A stretch of DNA of 64,000 nucleotides from CBIHON01 sp966211965 (GTDB lineage: Bacteria; Pseudomonadota; Gammaproteobacteria; Burkholderiales; Burkholderiaceae_D). Of the stretch, positions 51,984-60,931 are shown one piece after another (within the stretch, counting starts at the first letter, position 1; every line of letters starts with the position of its first letter). The DNA is taken from the NCBI GenBank assembly GCA_966211965.1, contig CBIHON010000007.1, positions 62,001 to 126,000 on the forward strand. The letters run 5' to 3'. The notes under the pieces are model-generated. The model did not search any database and had not been told where the DNA came from. It saw only the letters and a program-made list of their open reading frames with translations. A program made the translations under genes and the position numbers.

Positions 51984-53252
51984 ATGAACAAACGCAAGCA
52001 CGTACCATCCTTCACATTGTGTTTGGCCTTGACGGCGTTCCTGGCGGGGAGCGCAAGCGCGGACGATACCGATGCCTTGAACCTGGCCGACCAGGCCCCG
52101 GCCAAGGTAGAACATGCCAGCGACTGGCACATGTTCGTCGAAGGCGCAGTGGGCCAATACATGCTGCGCAGCGGGAGCCTCACCGGCAGCAACCAGCGCC
52201 TGTCCGTCGACCTGCAGTTCGACAAATCGATCGCCCCAGGCTGGCGCGCGGTATTCGCCAACCGGCTGGACATGAACTGGCAAAACCAGCCCGAGCGCCA
52301 GAACGGCATCAATACGCTCAAGGAAGCCTATCTCAGTTGGCAAATGCAAGAGCATCGGATTGTCGACCTGGGGCGCATCAACGCGCGCTACGGCGTTGCA
52401 ACCGGTTACAACCCGACCGATTTTTTTCGTGACGGGGCGGTCCGGTCAGCGGTCTCGGTTGACCCAAGCAGCTTGAAAAAAAACCGTCTCGGCAGCGTGA
52501 TGCTGCGCGGTCAAACCTTGTGGGACGGCGGCTCCCTCACCGCGCTGTACTCCCCCAAACTGGCGCAGCAGTCGAGCGACGCCGCGCTCAGCCCGGATTT
52601 CGGTGCAACCAACAACCAGCAGCGCTGGTTGCTCGCCGTCAGCCAACAGCTTTCCGAAAACATCAGCCCGCAATGGTTGATCTATAGCGAAGACCGGCAA
52701 CCGCCCCAGTTCGGTTTCAACCTGACGGCGCTGGCCAATGATGCCACTATCGTCTATGTCGAATGGGCCGGCGGGCGCAGCCGTTCGCTCTTGTCGAATG
52801 CCTTGAACCTCAAGGACGAACCCGTGTTCCGCAACCGCGCCGCCACCGGCCTGACCTACACCACGCCCAACAAACTTTCGCTCACGCTGGAGTATGAGTA
52901 CAACGGCGCCGGCCTTGACCAAGCCGCGTGGCAGGCTTTGCCGCGCACCTCGCCGGCGGCTTACGGACAGTACCGCAACTCGCTGCAATCGGTGCAAGAC
53001 CTGCCGACCAAGCAATCGGTGTTTCTCTATGCGGCGTGGCAGGATGCATTGATCAACCGCCTGGACTTGAACGCAATGCTGCGTTTCAACCTAGACGATA
53101 GCAGTCGCCTGTCCTGGCTGGAAGCGCGTTATCATTTCGACCAGGCCGACCTGGCACTGCAATGGCAACTCAACAGCGGTCGCGCCGGCAGCGAATTCGG
53201 CACCACGCCGCAGCAGCGCGCCTGGCAAATATTGCTAAGGTATTTTTTCTAG
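51984..53252 (+). CDS. Outer-membrane beta-barrel protein
   Basis: About 422 residues. A signal peptide (LCLALTAFLAGSASA) leads to alternating hydrophobic/polar strands with aromatic girdles throughout, and the chain ends in Phe (QILLRYFF), the usual BAM recognition signal. An ...RINARYGVATGYNPTDFFRD segment is seen near residue 130. It completes the operon ATPase-permease-LolA-like-barrel. Family unknown to me beyond general porin-like form. Confidence 0.8.
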   Translation: MNKRKHVPSFTLCLALTAFLAGSASADDTDALNLADQAPAKVEHASDWHMFVEGAVGQYMLRSGSLTGSNQRLSVDLQFDKSIAPGWRAVFANRLDMNWQNQPERQNGINTLKEAYLSWQMQEHRIVDLGRINARYGVATGYNPTDFFRDGAVRSAVSVDPSSLKKNRLGSVMLRGQTLWDGGSLTALYSPKLAQQSSDAALSPDFGATNNQQRWLLAVSQQLSENISPQWLIYSEDRQPPQFGFNLTALANDATIVYVEWAGGRSRSLLSNALNLKDEPVFRNRAATGLTYTTPNKLSLTLEYEYNGAGLDQAAWQALPRTSPAAYGQYRNSLQSVQDLPTKQSVFLYAAWQDALINRLDLNAMLRFNLDDSSRLSWLEARYHFDQADLALQWQLNSGRAGSEFGTTPQQRAWQILLRYFF

Positions 53253-53313
53253 TGTCCTGACTTCCGCCGCACTGGTAACGTCCCTATCTCCGGTATCCCG
53301 AGCTTGACCGAAC

Positions 53314-53352
53314 GCGCTCCTGTCCCCCTCCATGAAGGAGCTGAAGGAGCGC
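53314..53352. terminator. Hairpin between convergent genes
   Basis: GCGCTCCT (53314-53321) pairs with AGGAGCGC (53345-53352), and an inner CTCC/GGAG pairing is possible. It is between the barrel gene and the convergent AHSA1 gene. No T run, so assignment is tentative. Confidence 0.4.
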
Positions 53353-53402
53353 GCCGGGGTGCTGCCGATCTGCCGCAGTTTTTTTCGGCGCAGTGCAAGC
53401 GT

Positions 53403-54377
53403 TCAAGCCGATGTGGATGAAGAATCCTGGACAGATTCCAAATGCGCCTCCAATTTATCAAAGGATCCGGTCCAGCCTTGCGTCATGCTGCCTTTTAACT
53501 TGACGAAGTTTTCCAGCTCTTCAGGCGTAGTAACGCCATGCGGTTCCCACGTCACGGTCACGCGCGTTCTGTCCGGCGCCTCTTCTGTCAATGTCACGGT
53601 CGTCAGCATGGTTTCGGGCCATATGGGAGCCATAGGGTGGCGCGAGACTTTCTCGTTTTCATCACAGAATTGCTGGGTATAGACAATGCAGCCAGGCTTC
53701 TCGATTTTTAAATATTCGGCTCTTCCATAGAATTTGACGTCTTTATTATCCGTCATGAAGTAGAAGGTATGTCCTCCGGATCTGATGTCGGACTTGATGA
53801 AGTGCATTTCAAATCCGGTCGGCGCCAGCCACTGGGAAAAGTGCTTTGGATTCGTCCACATCTCGAACATCAATTCAAGCGGCACCTCGAAGCTTCGATT
53901 GATAACGAAGATTTCCTTGCCGGCCGCTTCTTTCTCCAGGTATTCCGCAAGCCGGTCCCAGGTCGAATCGCCGCTCGCTTTCTTGATGAATTTTCGCGTC
54001 TCGTCGGCGGCTTCCGGAGTCGGCAACGCCATGCTCATGTCCATTTTTGTCTTGCCTCGGACTTCAGAGAAAAAGACCGTTACGCGAAAGAGCGGAGCTT
54101 GGTCATCGTTGCCGCCGTGGTCGTAAACCAGTTTTGCGCATTCTTCGACTTCGAAATAGTGTGTCTTATTGGGATAATCGACGCCATCGGGACCGTGCAT
54201 GGTGTAATGCCAATGGCCTCCCGGTTTCAAATCCTTGCTATGCGTCGTGAGAGTAAAGCCGCGCGGCCCCCACCATTGCCCCACTTGTTCCGGATCTGTC
54301 CAGGCGTCCCAGACGGCTTGAACGGGAGCATCGAAAATCCGGGTGATCCGGATCTCGTTGGATTTATTTTTTTTGAC
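53403..54377 (-). CDS. Tandem AHSA1/SRPBCC-domain protein
   Basis: About 324 residues with two START-like AHSA1 domains: first RITRIFDAPVQAVWDAWTDP to about 150, second VINRSFEVPLELMFEMWTNP to about 310. Each shows the WTDP/WTNP, G(W/L)P/T-x-GF and GG-H motifs. Such proteins bind hydrophobic ligands and are often encoded beside ArsR repressors. Start 54377 follows GAAAGGAAAG; it overlaps the ArsR stop by about 14 bases. The natural ligand is unknown. Confidence 0.85.
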   Translation of the reverse strand, partial: VKKNKSNEIRITRIFDAPVQAVWDAWTDPEQVGQWWGPRGFTLTTHSKDLKPGGHWHYTMHGPDGVDYPNKTHYFEVEECAKLVYDHGGNDDQAPLFRVTVFFSEVRGKTKMDMSMALPTPEAADETRKFIKKASGDSTWDRLAEYLEKEAAGKEIFVINRSFEVPLELMFEMWTNPKHFSQWLAPTGFEMHFIKSDIRSGGHTFYFMTDNKDVKFYGRAEYLKIEKPGCIVYTQQFCDENEKVSRHPMAPIWPETMLTTVTLTEEAPDRTRVTVTWEPHGVTTPEELENFVKLKGSMTQGWTGSFDKLEAHLESVQDSSSTSA

Positions 54378-54729
54378 CATTTTTCTTTCCTTTCGCATTC
54401 TTTTTTGAAGTGACGGTTTTCAAGTAGGCATCGAGACGATCAAAACTTTGCTCCCAGAATATTCGATACTGCTCCATCCAGTCCGCCGCATCCTTTAATG
54501 GATCGCTGTTAAGTTTGCAGGGACGCCATTGGGCTTGCCTGGTTTTGGTGATGAGACCGGCTTTCTCTAAAACTTTGATGTGCTTCGTGATCGCCGGCAG
54601 ACTCATATCTTCCAGAAATGGCTTGGCCAGATCGGAAACGTTGGCCTCGCCTTTTGAAAGCTGAGCCAACATGGCTCTTCTGGTCGGGTCCGCCAATGCC
54701 GCAAATGTCTGGCTGAGGTTATCTTGCAT
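54364..54729 (-). CDS. ArsR-family repressor
   Basis: About 121 residues. Winged HTH: LSQTFAALADPTRRAMLAQL, SDLAKPFLEDMSLPAITKHI, VLEKAGLITKTRQAQWRPCK. No metal-site cysteine cluster is apparent, so it belongs to the non-metal branch that is usually paired with AHSA1 genes. It overlaps the downstream AHSA1 gene and probably represses the pair. Confidence 0.9.
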   Translation of the reverse strand: MQDNLSQTFAALADPTRRAMLAQLSKGEANVSDLAKPFLEDMSLPAITKHIKVLEKAGLITKTRQAQWRPCKLNSDPLKDAADWMEQYRIFWEQSFDRLDAYLKTVTSKKNAKGKKNGQKK

Positions 54730-54814
54730 GCTATTACACTGCCAGGTTAATTAACTTATTGGTTTAATATAGAGGGCGACTTGAACTGTGTCAAGGGCGC
54801 GTGGATATGCCAGT

Positions 54815-56362
54815 TCACAAAGTCTTCAACTCATTGATGGGAATAACGCTCTTCTTCTTTTTGACCAAGGCGTTTTCCTTCTCGTGCAGCGATGCGCCCC
54901 AGAATTCATCCAGTGTAGGACCGTCTTTCAGGTGCCTGACCTTGAAAAAGAATTCGGCAATCTCGTGAAACCAGACGCGACGGCCCATCTTTACGTACCA
55001 GCGCATCGCGTGCGAAAAAGCCCTGTCGCGGCTTGCCCAGGTCCGCAGCAAAGCCTTCGGACGCATCTGCATGATGACTTCGATCGACTTCACCCACAGC
55101 AGCACGCGCCACGCCGGCACCTTGCGGGTCGCCAGCACCTGGTGCTTGTAATCCCACTTCGATGTGTCGGACTGGATCACCCTGCGTTCGGCCACGGTCG
55201 GGAAATATGGCGTCCATCGATGCGGTGTCACATACAGCATCTGAATCTGATCCGGATCGTAGCGCAGCAGATGCTTCAGCGAGCGCCAATAGTCGCGATC
55301 GGTTTCTTCCTCGAAGCCGACTACATAAGTCGCCATCGAGACGATCCCGTGGAGCCGCAGCAGACGGATCGCTTCCTGGTCGTCGCTGACGCTGGTCCCT
55401 TTCTTGATGGCTTTCAGCGTCGCCTCGTCGTAGCTTTCGATACCGAGCAGGAAGCGAATCACTCCTGCCCTCTTGTACAGGTGCAGGATGTCGGCATCGC
55501 GCACGATATCGCCGGCCCTGGTCGAGCCTACCAGCGTCAAATCGACGTTCTCGGCAATCAGCGCCTCCAGAAACGCCTTCCACGCTTTTCTCGAACCGGT
55601 CGGCAGTTCGTCGGCAAAATTGATCAACTCCACGCCGCGTTCGCGATGCAGCCATGCCAGTTCCTTGGCGAACTTGACCGGATCGCGATGCCGCCATTGC
55701 GTCCAGAAACCGCGCTGCCCGCAATAGCTGCACAGGTAAGGACAGCCGCGCGAAAACTGGACCACGACCGCTCTTTTATTGCCCCAATAGGAATAGCGGC
55801 TGTGATCGATCAATTCCCAGCCAACCCGGTATTGGTCAAGGTCTGCGATCATTTCCGCGGCCGGCGTGCCGCATATCTTGCCATCCCGGCGAAACGCGAT
55901 GCCGTCGATGGTGTCGACGTCGCGGTTTTCGCAAAGCGCTTTGGCCAACAGCGTGGCGGTTCTTTCACCTTCGCCGCGCACGATGTAATCGATCTGCGGA
56001 TTTTCCTTGAGTATGTCTTCCCAGTGATAAGTGGGAAACACGCCGCCGTACACGATGACTATCCCAGGCATGACCGCCTTGAGCGCGGCTGCGATGCGCA
56101 TGATGGCCGCATGTGCCGAGGTAGAGCCGGAGTGACCCAGCATCACCAGATGCGGCGCGGCTTGTTGCGCCTGGCCGATGATGGCAGCGAGCGGCATCGG
56201 ACCGAATTCGGCGTCCAGCAATTCGGCCTGAAAGCCGGCGTCGATCAACGGCCCGCCGATGCTCAGCAAACCGAGCGGCGGCAATTGCTCTTTCGGTATG
56301 CGGCTGCCGATGGCAGTATGCGGAGGATTGATCAACAGGATCTTGTAATCGGCGGCCTTCAT
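54815..56362 (-). CDS. Cobalamin-binding radical SAM protein, BchE-like
   Basis: About 515 residues. An N-terminal B12-binding fold (KILLINPPHTAIGSRIPKEQ, LGLLSIGGPLIDAGFQAELL, LVMLGHSGSTSAHAAIM, YIVRGEGERTATLLAKAL) precedes the radical SAM core with the cluster motif RGCPYLCSYCGQRGFW (CxxxCxxC). The segment MLYVTPHRWTPYFPTVAERR is close to the BchE oxidative cyclase of bacteriochlorophyll synthesis. No bch, puf or other photosynthesis gene is in the window, so its real substrate may differ. Start at 56362 follows GGGGAG. Confidence 0.82.
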   Translation of the reverse strand: MKAADYKILLINPPHTAIGSRIPKEQLPPLGLLSIGGPLIDAGFQAELLDAEFGPMPLAAIIGQAQQAAPHLVMLGHSGSTSAHAAIMRIAAALKAVMPGIVIVYGGVFPTYHWEDILKENPQIDYIVRGEGERTATLLAKALCENRDVDTIDGIAFRRDGKICGTPAAEMIADLDQYRVGWELIDHSRYSYWGNKRAVVVQFSRGCPYLCSYCGQRGFWTQWRHRDPVKFAKELAWLHRERGVELINFADELPTGSRKAWKAFLEALIAENVDLTLVGSTRAGDIVRDADILHLYKRAGVIRFLLGIESYDEATLKAIKKGTSVSDDQEAIRLLRLHGIVSMATYVVGFEEETDRDYWRSLKHLLRYDPDQIQMLYVTPHRWTPYFPTVAERRVIQSDTSKWDYKHQVLATRKVPAWRVLLWVKSIEVIMQMRPKALLRTWASRDRAFSHAMRWYVKMGRRVWFHEIAEFFFKVRHLKDGPTLDEFWGASLHEKENALVKKKKSVIPINELKTL

Positions 56363-56617
56363 TGAATGCTTCTCCCCTTTCAGACAGGTGCGGCGTGTGG
56401 AATGGCCGCACTGTAAGGCAGAAGAATGAAGTGCCGATGTACTGGTTGTGCGATGAGAATGAAGGCGGGGTGCACGGTCACGAAACACCCCCATATTCCG
56501 CACCGCCATTCTCCACTTAAAAGAAAGGAATGGCTGCGGCAATATAAACCCTAACAGAGGGCGGGCAGTTCGCCGCCCTCCTTCGGTTCTACAAGCTAAT
56601 GCCGGAAGTCTTCTGCC

Positions 56618-58642
56618 TCATTGCGCGACGGGCGGTGTGCTCATGTTGACGGTAAACACATTCCAGTTGCTCCATGGGCTATTGCCGGCATTATTATTGG
56701 CTGCTACCGCCCAGCCGTAAGAAGTCCCGTTCCCCAAGGTAGCGGCGGGCGTAACACTGCAGATTCCCGTGCCCGAACCGCAACCCAAAGCCGTGGCCGT
56801 ATAGACTTGATTCGTTACTGCGCCCGAGCCGTTTCCTACCCATAGCAAATACGACGCGGCGCCGGCCGATGCATTCCAGCTATAGGTGGGCTGTTGCGTA
56901 GTGATCGTGCCGGTTGGCGTGATCAAGGTTGGTGCCGGTGGCGGCACGGATGTGCTTGCCATGAAAATATTCCCGCTGCTCCAGGCGCTGTCGCCGGTCG
57001 CGTTGCTGGCAAGTACGGCCCAGATATATGGCGTATCGTTTGCCGCCGCCGTCGCTGGCGTGACCGAGCAAATGCCGGTGCCGGTACCGCAACCCGCACC
57101 CGCTGCGGTGTAGTTCTGGATCATCAGCGTGCCCGAACCATTCCCAACGAACAACCAGTATGAGGCCGCACCGGCCGAAGCGTTCCAGCTATAGGTAGGA
57201 GTGGTCGTTGTAATGATGCCAGTCGGAGCAATTTGCGTCGGCACGGGTGGAATGACAGGTGCGGGCAAATTTTTCAGATAGGTCAATGCCGTCGGCAAAT
57301 ACAGGCGGGGTTTGGTAATGCCATTGCGGGAATCGGTGATTTGCGTATTGCTTTGCTGCAGTGCCGTAACCAGTTGCTCTGCATTGGCATCGGGATATGC
57401 GGAACGCAGGGTGGCCAAAGCCCCCGCCACATGGGGCGTTGCCATCGAGGTGCCGGACAAGGATGCGTAAAGCGCATTCGGCACCGAACTTTGGATCAAA
57501 CCTCCAGGCGCCAGCAGCTTCAGGTTCGCGGCGCTATTGCTATATGACTCGATGGCATCTGTTTTCGATGTGGAGCCTACCGCGACCGCAGAGGAAATAC
57601 AGGCGGGGAAAGAGATGCCATTCGTATAGCCGGAATTGCCGGAGGCGATGACAGTAACGATATTGGCGCTGCGCAGTAAGTCGATCGCATCCTTCATAGC
57701 CGGCGATGTAGTGTCGCAATTTGTATTGGACTGTTGCAGATTCCCCAGGCTCATATTGACCGACGCGATATTGATGCTGGTGCGTAGCGAATACACATGC
57801 TGCAGACCCGCAATGATGTCCGAGTTGTAGGCCCCAACGGAGGTCGAGGTGGAGGTGAACACCTGCACCGCGATCACATTTGCATTGTTCGCGACACCGC
57901 GGGCCGCCAATGCCGAACCGCTCTTACCGGCCGCGATGCCGGCGACATGGGTGCCGTGTTTGCACACATCCAGAGCGCAATTCACTCCTGCGTCGGTGCC
58001 GATTTGTTGTGTCTGGTGGTTGGGGCAAAGGCTTGACGTTGTGCTGCCCGCGCCGGAAAAGCAGGCTTCCGCAATAACCTTGCCGCTCAAGAAGGGGTGT
58101 GCTTTATCGACGCCGGTATCCAGCACCGCAACCGCAAAGCCCTGACCATCCGGGGAGACGAGGGCATTTGTGCCGCTCGCGCCGACCAACGGCACGCTGG
58201 CGCTGAGAGATGGTTCCAAGACCAAGTCTTCTTCAATCGTCGTCAAACCCGTCATTTTTTTCAGCATCGCCAGGTCTGCCGGCGTAACGGTCAAAGCGAC
58301 GTGCGGCGAGTAAGGGAAAGTGCGAATCGCGTATTGCTGATGCACCGGCAAAGTCAGCACGCCGGCTGCACGCGCAGCGGCATCCAGTTGCACCAAAAAC
58401 CGGTTTTGCGCTTCCGCAGCCCGTCCTTTGAGTACATCGTCAACCTTCAGCTTGGGCGCGTTGCCGGCAGTACCTGAAGCCGCCATGGAAGTATTCGGTT
58501 GCAAACCGACGATGACCCGGACTGTACCGTGGGCTTGGGCCTTATCGGCAAGCGCATTTAATTGGGCAACATGAGAAGTCGTTTGAGCATAGGCTTGACC
58601 TAGCCCCAACGCAAAAGCCAATAGAAGCAAAAGGCGATTCAT
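56618..58642 (-). CDS. Secreted S8 subtilisin-like protease
   Basis: About 674 residues. Signal peptide (1-19), inhibitor-I9-like propeptide (VRVIVGLQPNTSM to about 145), then the catalytic domain with Asp in VAVLDTGVDKAHPF, His in KHGTHVAGIAAG, the Asn/oxyanion region VIASGNSGYTNG and Ser in LSGTSMATPHVAGA. Two C-terminal repeats (PTYSWNASAGAASYWLFVGN and PTYSWNASAGAASYLLWVGN) are nearly identical Fn3-like modules. It should be an extracellular endoprotease. Confidence 0.93.
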   Translation of the reverse strand: MNRLLLLLAFALGLGQAYAQTTSHVAQLNALADKAQAHGTVRVIVGLQPNTSMAASGTAGNAPKLKVDDVLKGRAAEAQNRFLVQLDAAARAAGVLTLPVHQQYAIRTFPYSPHVALTVTPADLAMLKKMTGLTTIEEDLVLEPSLSASVPLVGASGTNALVSPDGQGFAVAVLDTGVDKAHPFLSGKVIAEACFSGAGSTTSSLCPNHQTQQIGTDAGVNCALDVCKHGTHVAGIAAGKSGSALAARGVANNANVIAVQVFTSTSTSVGAYNSDIIAGLQHVYSLRTSINIASVNMSLGNLQQSNTNCDTTSPAMKDAIDLLRSANIVTVIASGNSGYTNGISFPACISSAVAVGSTSKTDAIESYSNSAANLKLLAPGGLIQSSVPNALYASLSGTSMATPHVAGALATLRSAYPDANAEQLVTALQQSNTQITDSRNGITKPRLYLPTALTYLKNLPAPVIPPVPTQIAPTGIITTTTPTYSWNASAGAASYWLFVGNGSGTLMIQNYTAAGAGCGTGTGICSVTPATAAANDTPYIWAVLASNATGDSAWSSGNIFMASTSVPPPAPTLITPTGTITTQQPTYSWNASAGAASYLLWVGNGSGAVTNQVYTATALGCGSGTGICSVTPAATLGNGTSYGWAVAANNNAGNSPWSNWNVFTVNMSTPPVAQ

Positions 58643-58748
58643 TATTGGTATTTCCTTTATAGATTGCTGAGATTGGATACAACTGGGTTATTCGCATGAC
58701 TTGGCTTTATGCTGGGCCATAGCGAACTGCAGGTGCCGTAGAAATATC

Positions 58749-58775
58749 CGCCCTGGGGTTCTCTTGCCCAGGGCG
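58749..58775. promoter_or_regulatory. Hairpin upstream of the S8 protease gene
   Basis: CGCCCTGGG and CCCAGGGCG form perfect 9-bp arms with a 9-base loop, 107 bp upstream of the protease start. It could be a leader structure or the end of a neighbouring transcript. Confidence 0.35.
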
Positions 58776-58950
58776 TTACAAATTGGCGGAAATGCGGCGA
58801 GGGAGTTTATCTTTTAGTTAATTTTTAGTCAATTTATTTTAGACATGTATTGCTGCATTGTTCTTTTTCTGAAAAATATAAACCACGAGGAATTGGCCGC
58901 GCAGTCCTATATTTGTTGAATTCAGAACGCAGCTATGGATGCTTGACTTA

Positions 58951-59002
58951 GAGCCTGTTATGAACTCAAGCAGGGGTCGCTGCTTGAGTTCATAACAGGC
59001 TC
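58951..59002. mobile_element. 52-bp MITE-like hairpin with TTA target duplication
   Basis: The ends are GAGCCTGTTATGAACT, identical to those of the IS at 34230. The two halves pair perfectly over 23 bp around a six-base loop. A TTA on each side (58948-58950 and 59003-59005) is a TNA-type 3-bp duplication, as for the IS. It differs from the copy at 10024 at two bases. Confidence 0.75.
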
Positions 59003-59284
59003 TTAGCATAGAAAAATAAAATTATTTACTATTTCAAATTATCTTTCACATCACTGCGACGCTGGTTCTACCACTACTCCACGTGTTCGGTCTCCAACCA
59101 AAAACAGAAAAAATAGCAATAGCAGCATCCTTCAAATTCTTCCAAAGGCGCTTGGTCTTGAGTCACTGGAAAAGGCGATAAACGACTCGCACGAGCAATT
59201 GCAATACGTGCGCTACACCCGGCCATCCGACCGGAATTCAGGGATACGGGGTAAAGAGCTGCGGCCGACCGGACGATAGGCCGC

Positions 59285-59506
59285 GTGCTTTCGAGCGAAG
59301 AAACGATCGCGGAGCGAACGCAGGTTTGGATGGCGCTATCCGACCTTTTCGTGGTGCGGAAAGCGCAAGAAGCCGACTTTCGCTATCTCACTCGACGCTT
59401 GAAAAAGCGCGAACTTCAGCAAAGCCGAATCGATAAACGGTGGAGAAACGATAGAGCACAACGCGTGCTGGAATATTCGAACACGCTGCCCATAATTGCC
59501 ATTTGA
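59285..59506 (+). CDS. Short DUF7079-like fragment
   Basis: 73 residues from a GTG at 59285. The stretch QVWMALSDLFVVRKAQEADF followed by RYLTRRLK looks like the start of small immunity/effector-associated proteins of the DUF7079 kind (ALSDLFLDTEL..DFRYIA), but the C-terminal half is unrelated, ending after a run of basic residues. It may be a degraded remnant. Confidence 0.3.
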   Translation: MLSSEETIAERTQVWMALSDLFVVRKAQEADFRYLTRRLKKRELQQSRIDKRWRNDRAQRVLEYSNTLPIIAI

Positions 59507-59685
59507 AGGATCGCCCTCCCCTTTCCAACTCGATAGCCCTTGAGGGCCGAAGCAAGACTGATCGAACAGTAAAAACAAAGAGAGCTGCCGCGATGGAGCT
59601 ATGACACGCCAGCCCTCGACTTTGCCTTACGTGAATAGGCCAAGTTCGTGTTCAGCCTCGGCATCATTCCCGGAGGGCGGCAATT

Positions 59686-60117
59686 TCATGAATGGCTTCC
59701 TGCACGTCCCCCCATCTCGCTGCCGCCGCGTCCACCTGAATGCTGCCCGCCGCCGTGGCGCTCGTTGCCCGAGCGATCGCCGCCTCCCCTGTAGAGGGGG
59801 TTGGGTTCGAGATAAGCGGTTACGGGATGGTCCAAAGTATTGGGCGGAGCGATCCGGCGAAGGTCGACCGGCGCAAAATATTGAGAGGCATCAAAGTTCC
59901 AGGCGAAAGACTTGTCGCCCACCACAAACTTCACCGTTTCACCGCCGGTCACGTTCACGTACTTGGTATTGGGCGTAATCACGATCGTCCGCGTGGCGGC
60001 GGATACAGGCGCCGGATCACCAAGCAGTTCGCGGCTCGGCGGTGAGCCAAGCGGCGATGTGCATGCTGTCGTTAACGTAACGATGACAGGGACAAGCAAT
60101 TTGAATTTGGCATTCAT
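59686..60117 (-). CDS. CzcE-like heavy-metal-binding lipoprotein
   Basis: About 143 residues. The N-terminus (LLVPVIVTLTTACTSP) is a lipobox signal with Cys near residue 19. The core SRELLGDPAPVSAATRTIVI, TKYVNVTGGETVKFVVGDKS, FAWNFDASQ and LDHPVTAYLEPNPLYRG matches CzcE family proteins, which bind copper in the periplasm. The C-terminal Gly/Arg/Ser/His tail is unusual. AGGAG precedes the ATG at 60117. No metal-efflux genes are nearby. Confidence 0.75.
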   Translation of the reverse strand: MNAKFKLLVPVIVTLTTACTSPLGSPPSRELLGDPAPVSAATRTIVITPNTKYVNVTGGETVKFVVGDKSFAWNFDASQYFAPVDLRRIAPPNTLDHPVTAYLEPNPLYRGGGDRSGNERHGGGQHSGGRGGSEMGGRAGSHS

Positions 60118-60277
60118 GACGCATCTCCTGAAAAGTGGGTTGCACTTCACTGCTTTTTTAGAGTGCGCCGCGCAGGGGTTGTTCATGGATGAGCCGAGGA
60201 TTATCCATGCGCCCGAAGGACCATCGGACTCTTCGTTGCCGAAACCAAGAAGAAAAAATAAACGCGGTACCGCTGAT

Positions 60278-60931
60278 TCAGCGCACGGAGGTCGCCTGGA
60301 AACGTTGATAGCGCTCCAGCACCATCGGCACGTATTTGAGTGTCTCCGGATATGCGGGCACCTGCCGGCCGCTACGGATCACCGCATTTTCTCCGGCGTT
60401 GTAGGCCGCCACCGCCAGGCGCACATTCCCGCCGAACATGGCCAGGAGATCACGCAAGTAGCGGGCGCCGACGTCGACGTTTTGTTCCGGCGCATACAGG
60501 TCGAACTGTCCATAGCGCGCGGCAGTGGCAGGCATCACCTGCATCAATCCGATCGCCCCCTTGGGGGAACGTGCGCGCGCGTTGAAACCGGATTCAACTT
60601 CAATGATCGCATTGAGCAAGCCGGCATGGACGCCATGCAATTTGGCGATGCGTTGTACCAGCGGTTCCAGCGCGGCACGACGCGCAGCAAGCTGCGGTAA
60701 AGAAACGGGGCTGGTACCGGCACGCGGCCAAAGCAGCGTGCCGTCGAATACGGCAAAAACCTGGGATGACCGATTGATCGGCCGGTCGGAGAAAGTCGGC
60801 ACCTTGCCCGACGCATCGTAGGAACGATAGATCGTCGTGCCCTCGGCATACACGGCCCCCGCGGTGCATAAGGCAACGGTCAATATCAATTGCCGCATTG
60901 CTGCGGTCTCACTGCCGAACGTGGCAATCAT
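60278..60931 (-). CDS. Soluble lytic transglycosylase (SLT domain)
   Basis: About 217 residues. The signal peptide (MRQLILTVALCTAGAVYAEG) lies 11 residues in, after a GGGGGAG-preceded ATG at 60931. An N-terminal region (TIYRSYDASGKVPTFSDRPI) resembles DUF4124. The SLT domain carries the catalytic Glu in LLNAIIEVESGFNARARSPK, then GAIGLMQVMPATAARYG and LAVAAYNAGENAV. It cleaves peptidoglycan to give anhydro-muropeptides. Confidence 0.9.
   Translation of the reverse strand: MIATFGSETAAMRQLILTVALCTAGAVYAEGTTIYRSYDASGKVPTFSDRPINRSSQVFAVFDGTLLWPRAGTSPVSLPQLAARRAALEPLVQRIAKLHGVHAGLLNAIIEVESGFNARARSPKGAIGLMQVMPATAARYGQFDLYAPEQNVDVGARYLRDLLAMFGGNVRLAVAAYNAGENAVIRSGRQVPAYPETLKYVPMVLERYQRFQATSVR

Larger units (their letters stand above)
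58643..59284. other. Intergenic region with two hairpins
   Basis: It holds a 27-bp hairpin (58749-58775) and a 52-bp IS-related element (58951-59002). The rest is A/T-rich to 59050 and then GC-richer; no gene or RNA is recognised. Confidence 0.5.

Noticed and set aside
54815..56362. Evidence for a phototrophic host
   Set aside because: One BchE-like gene with no other pigment or reaction-centre gene does not support phototrophy.
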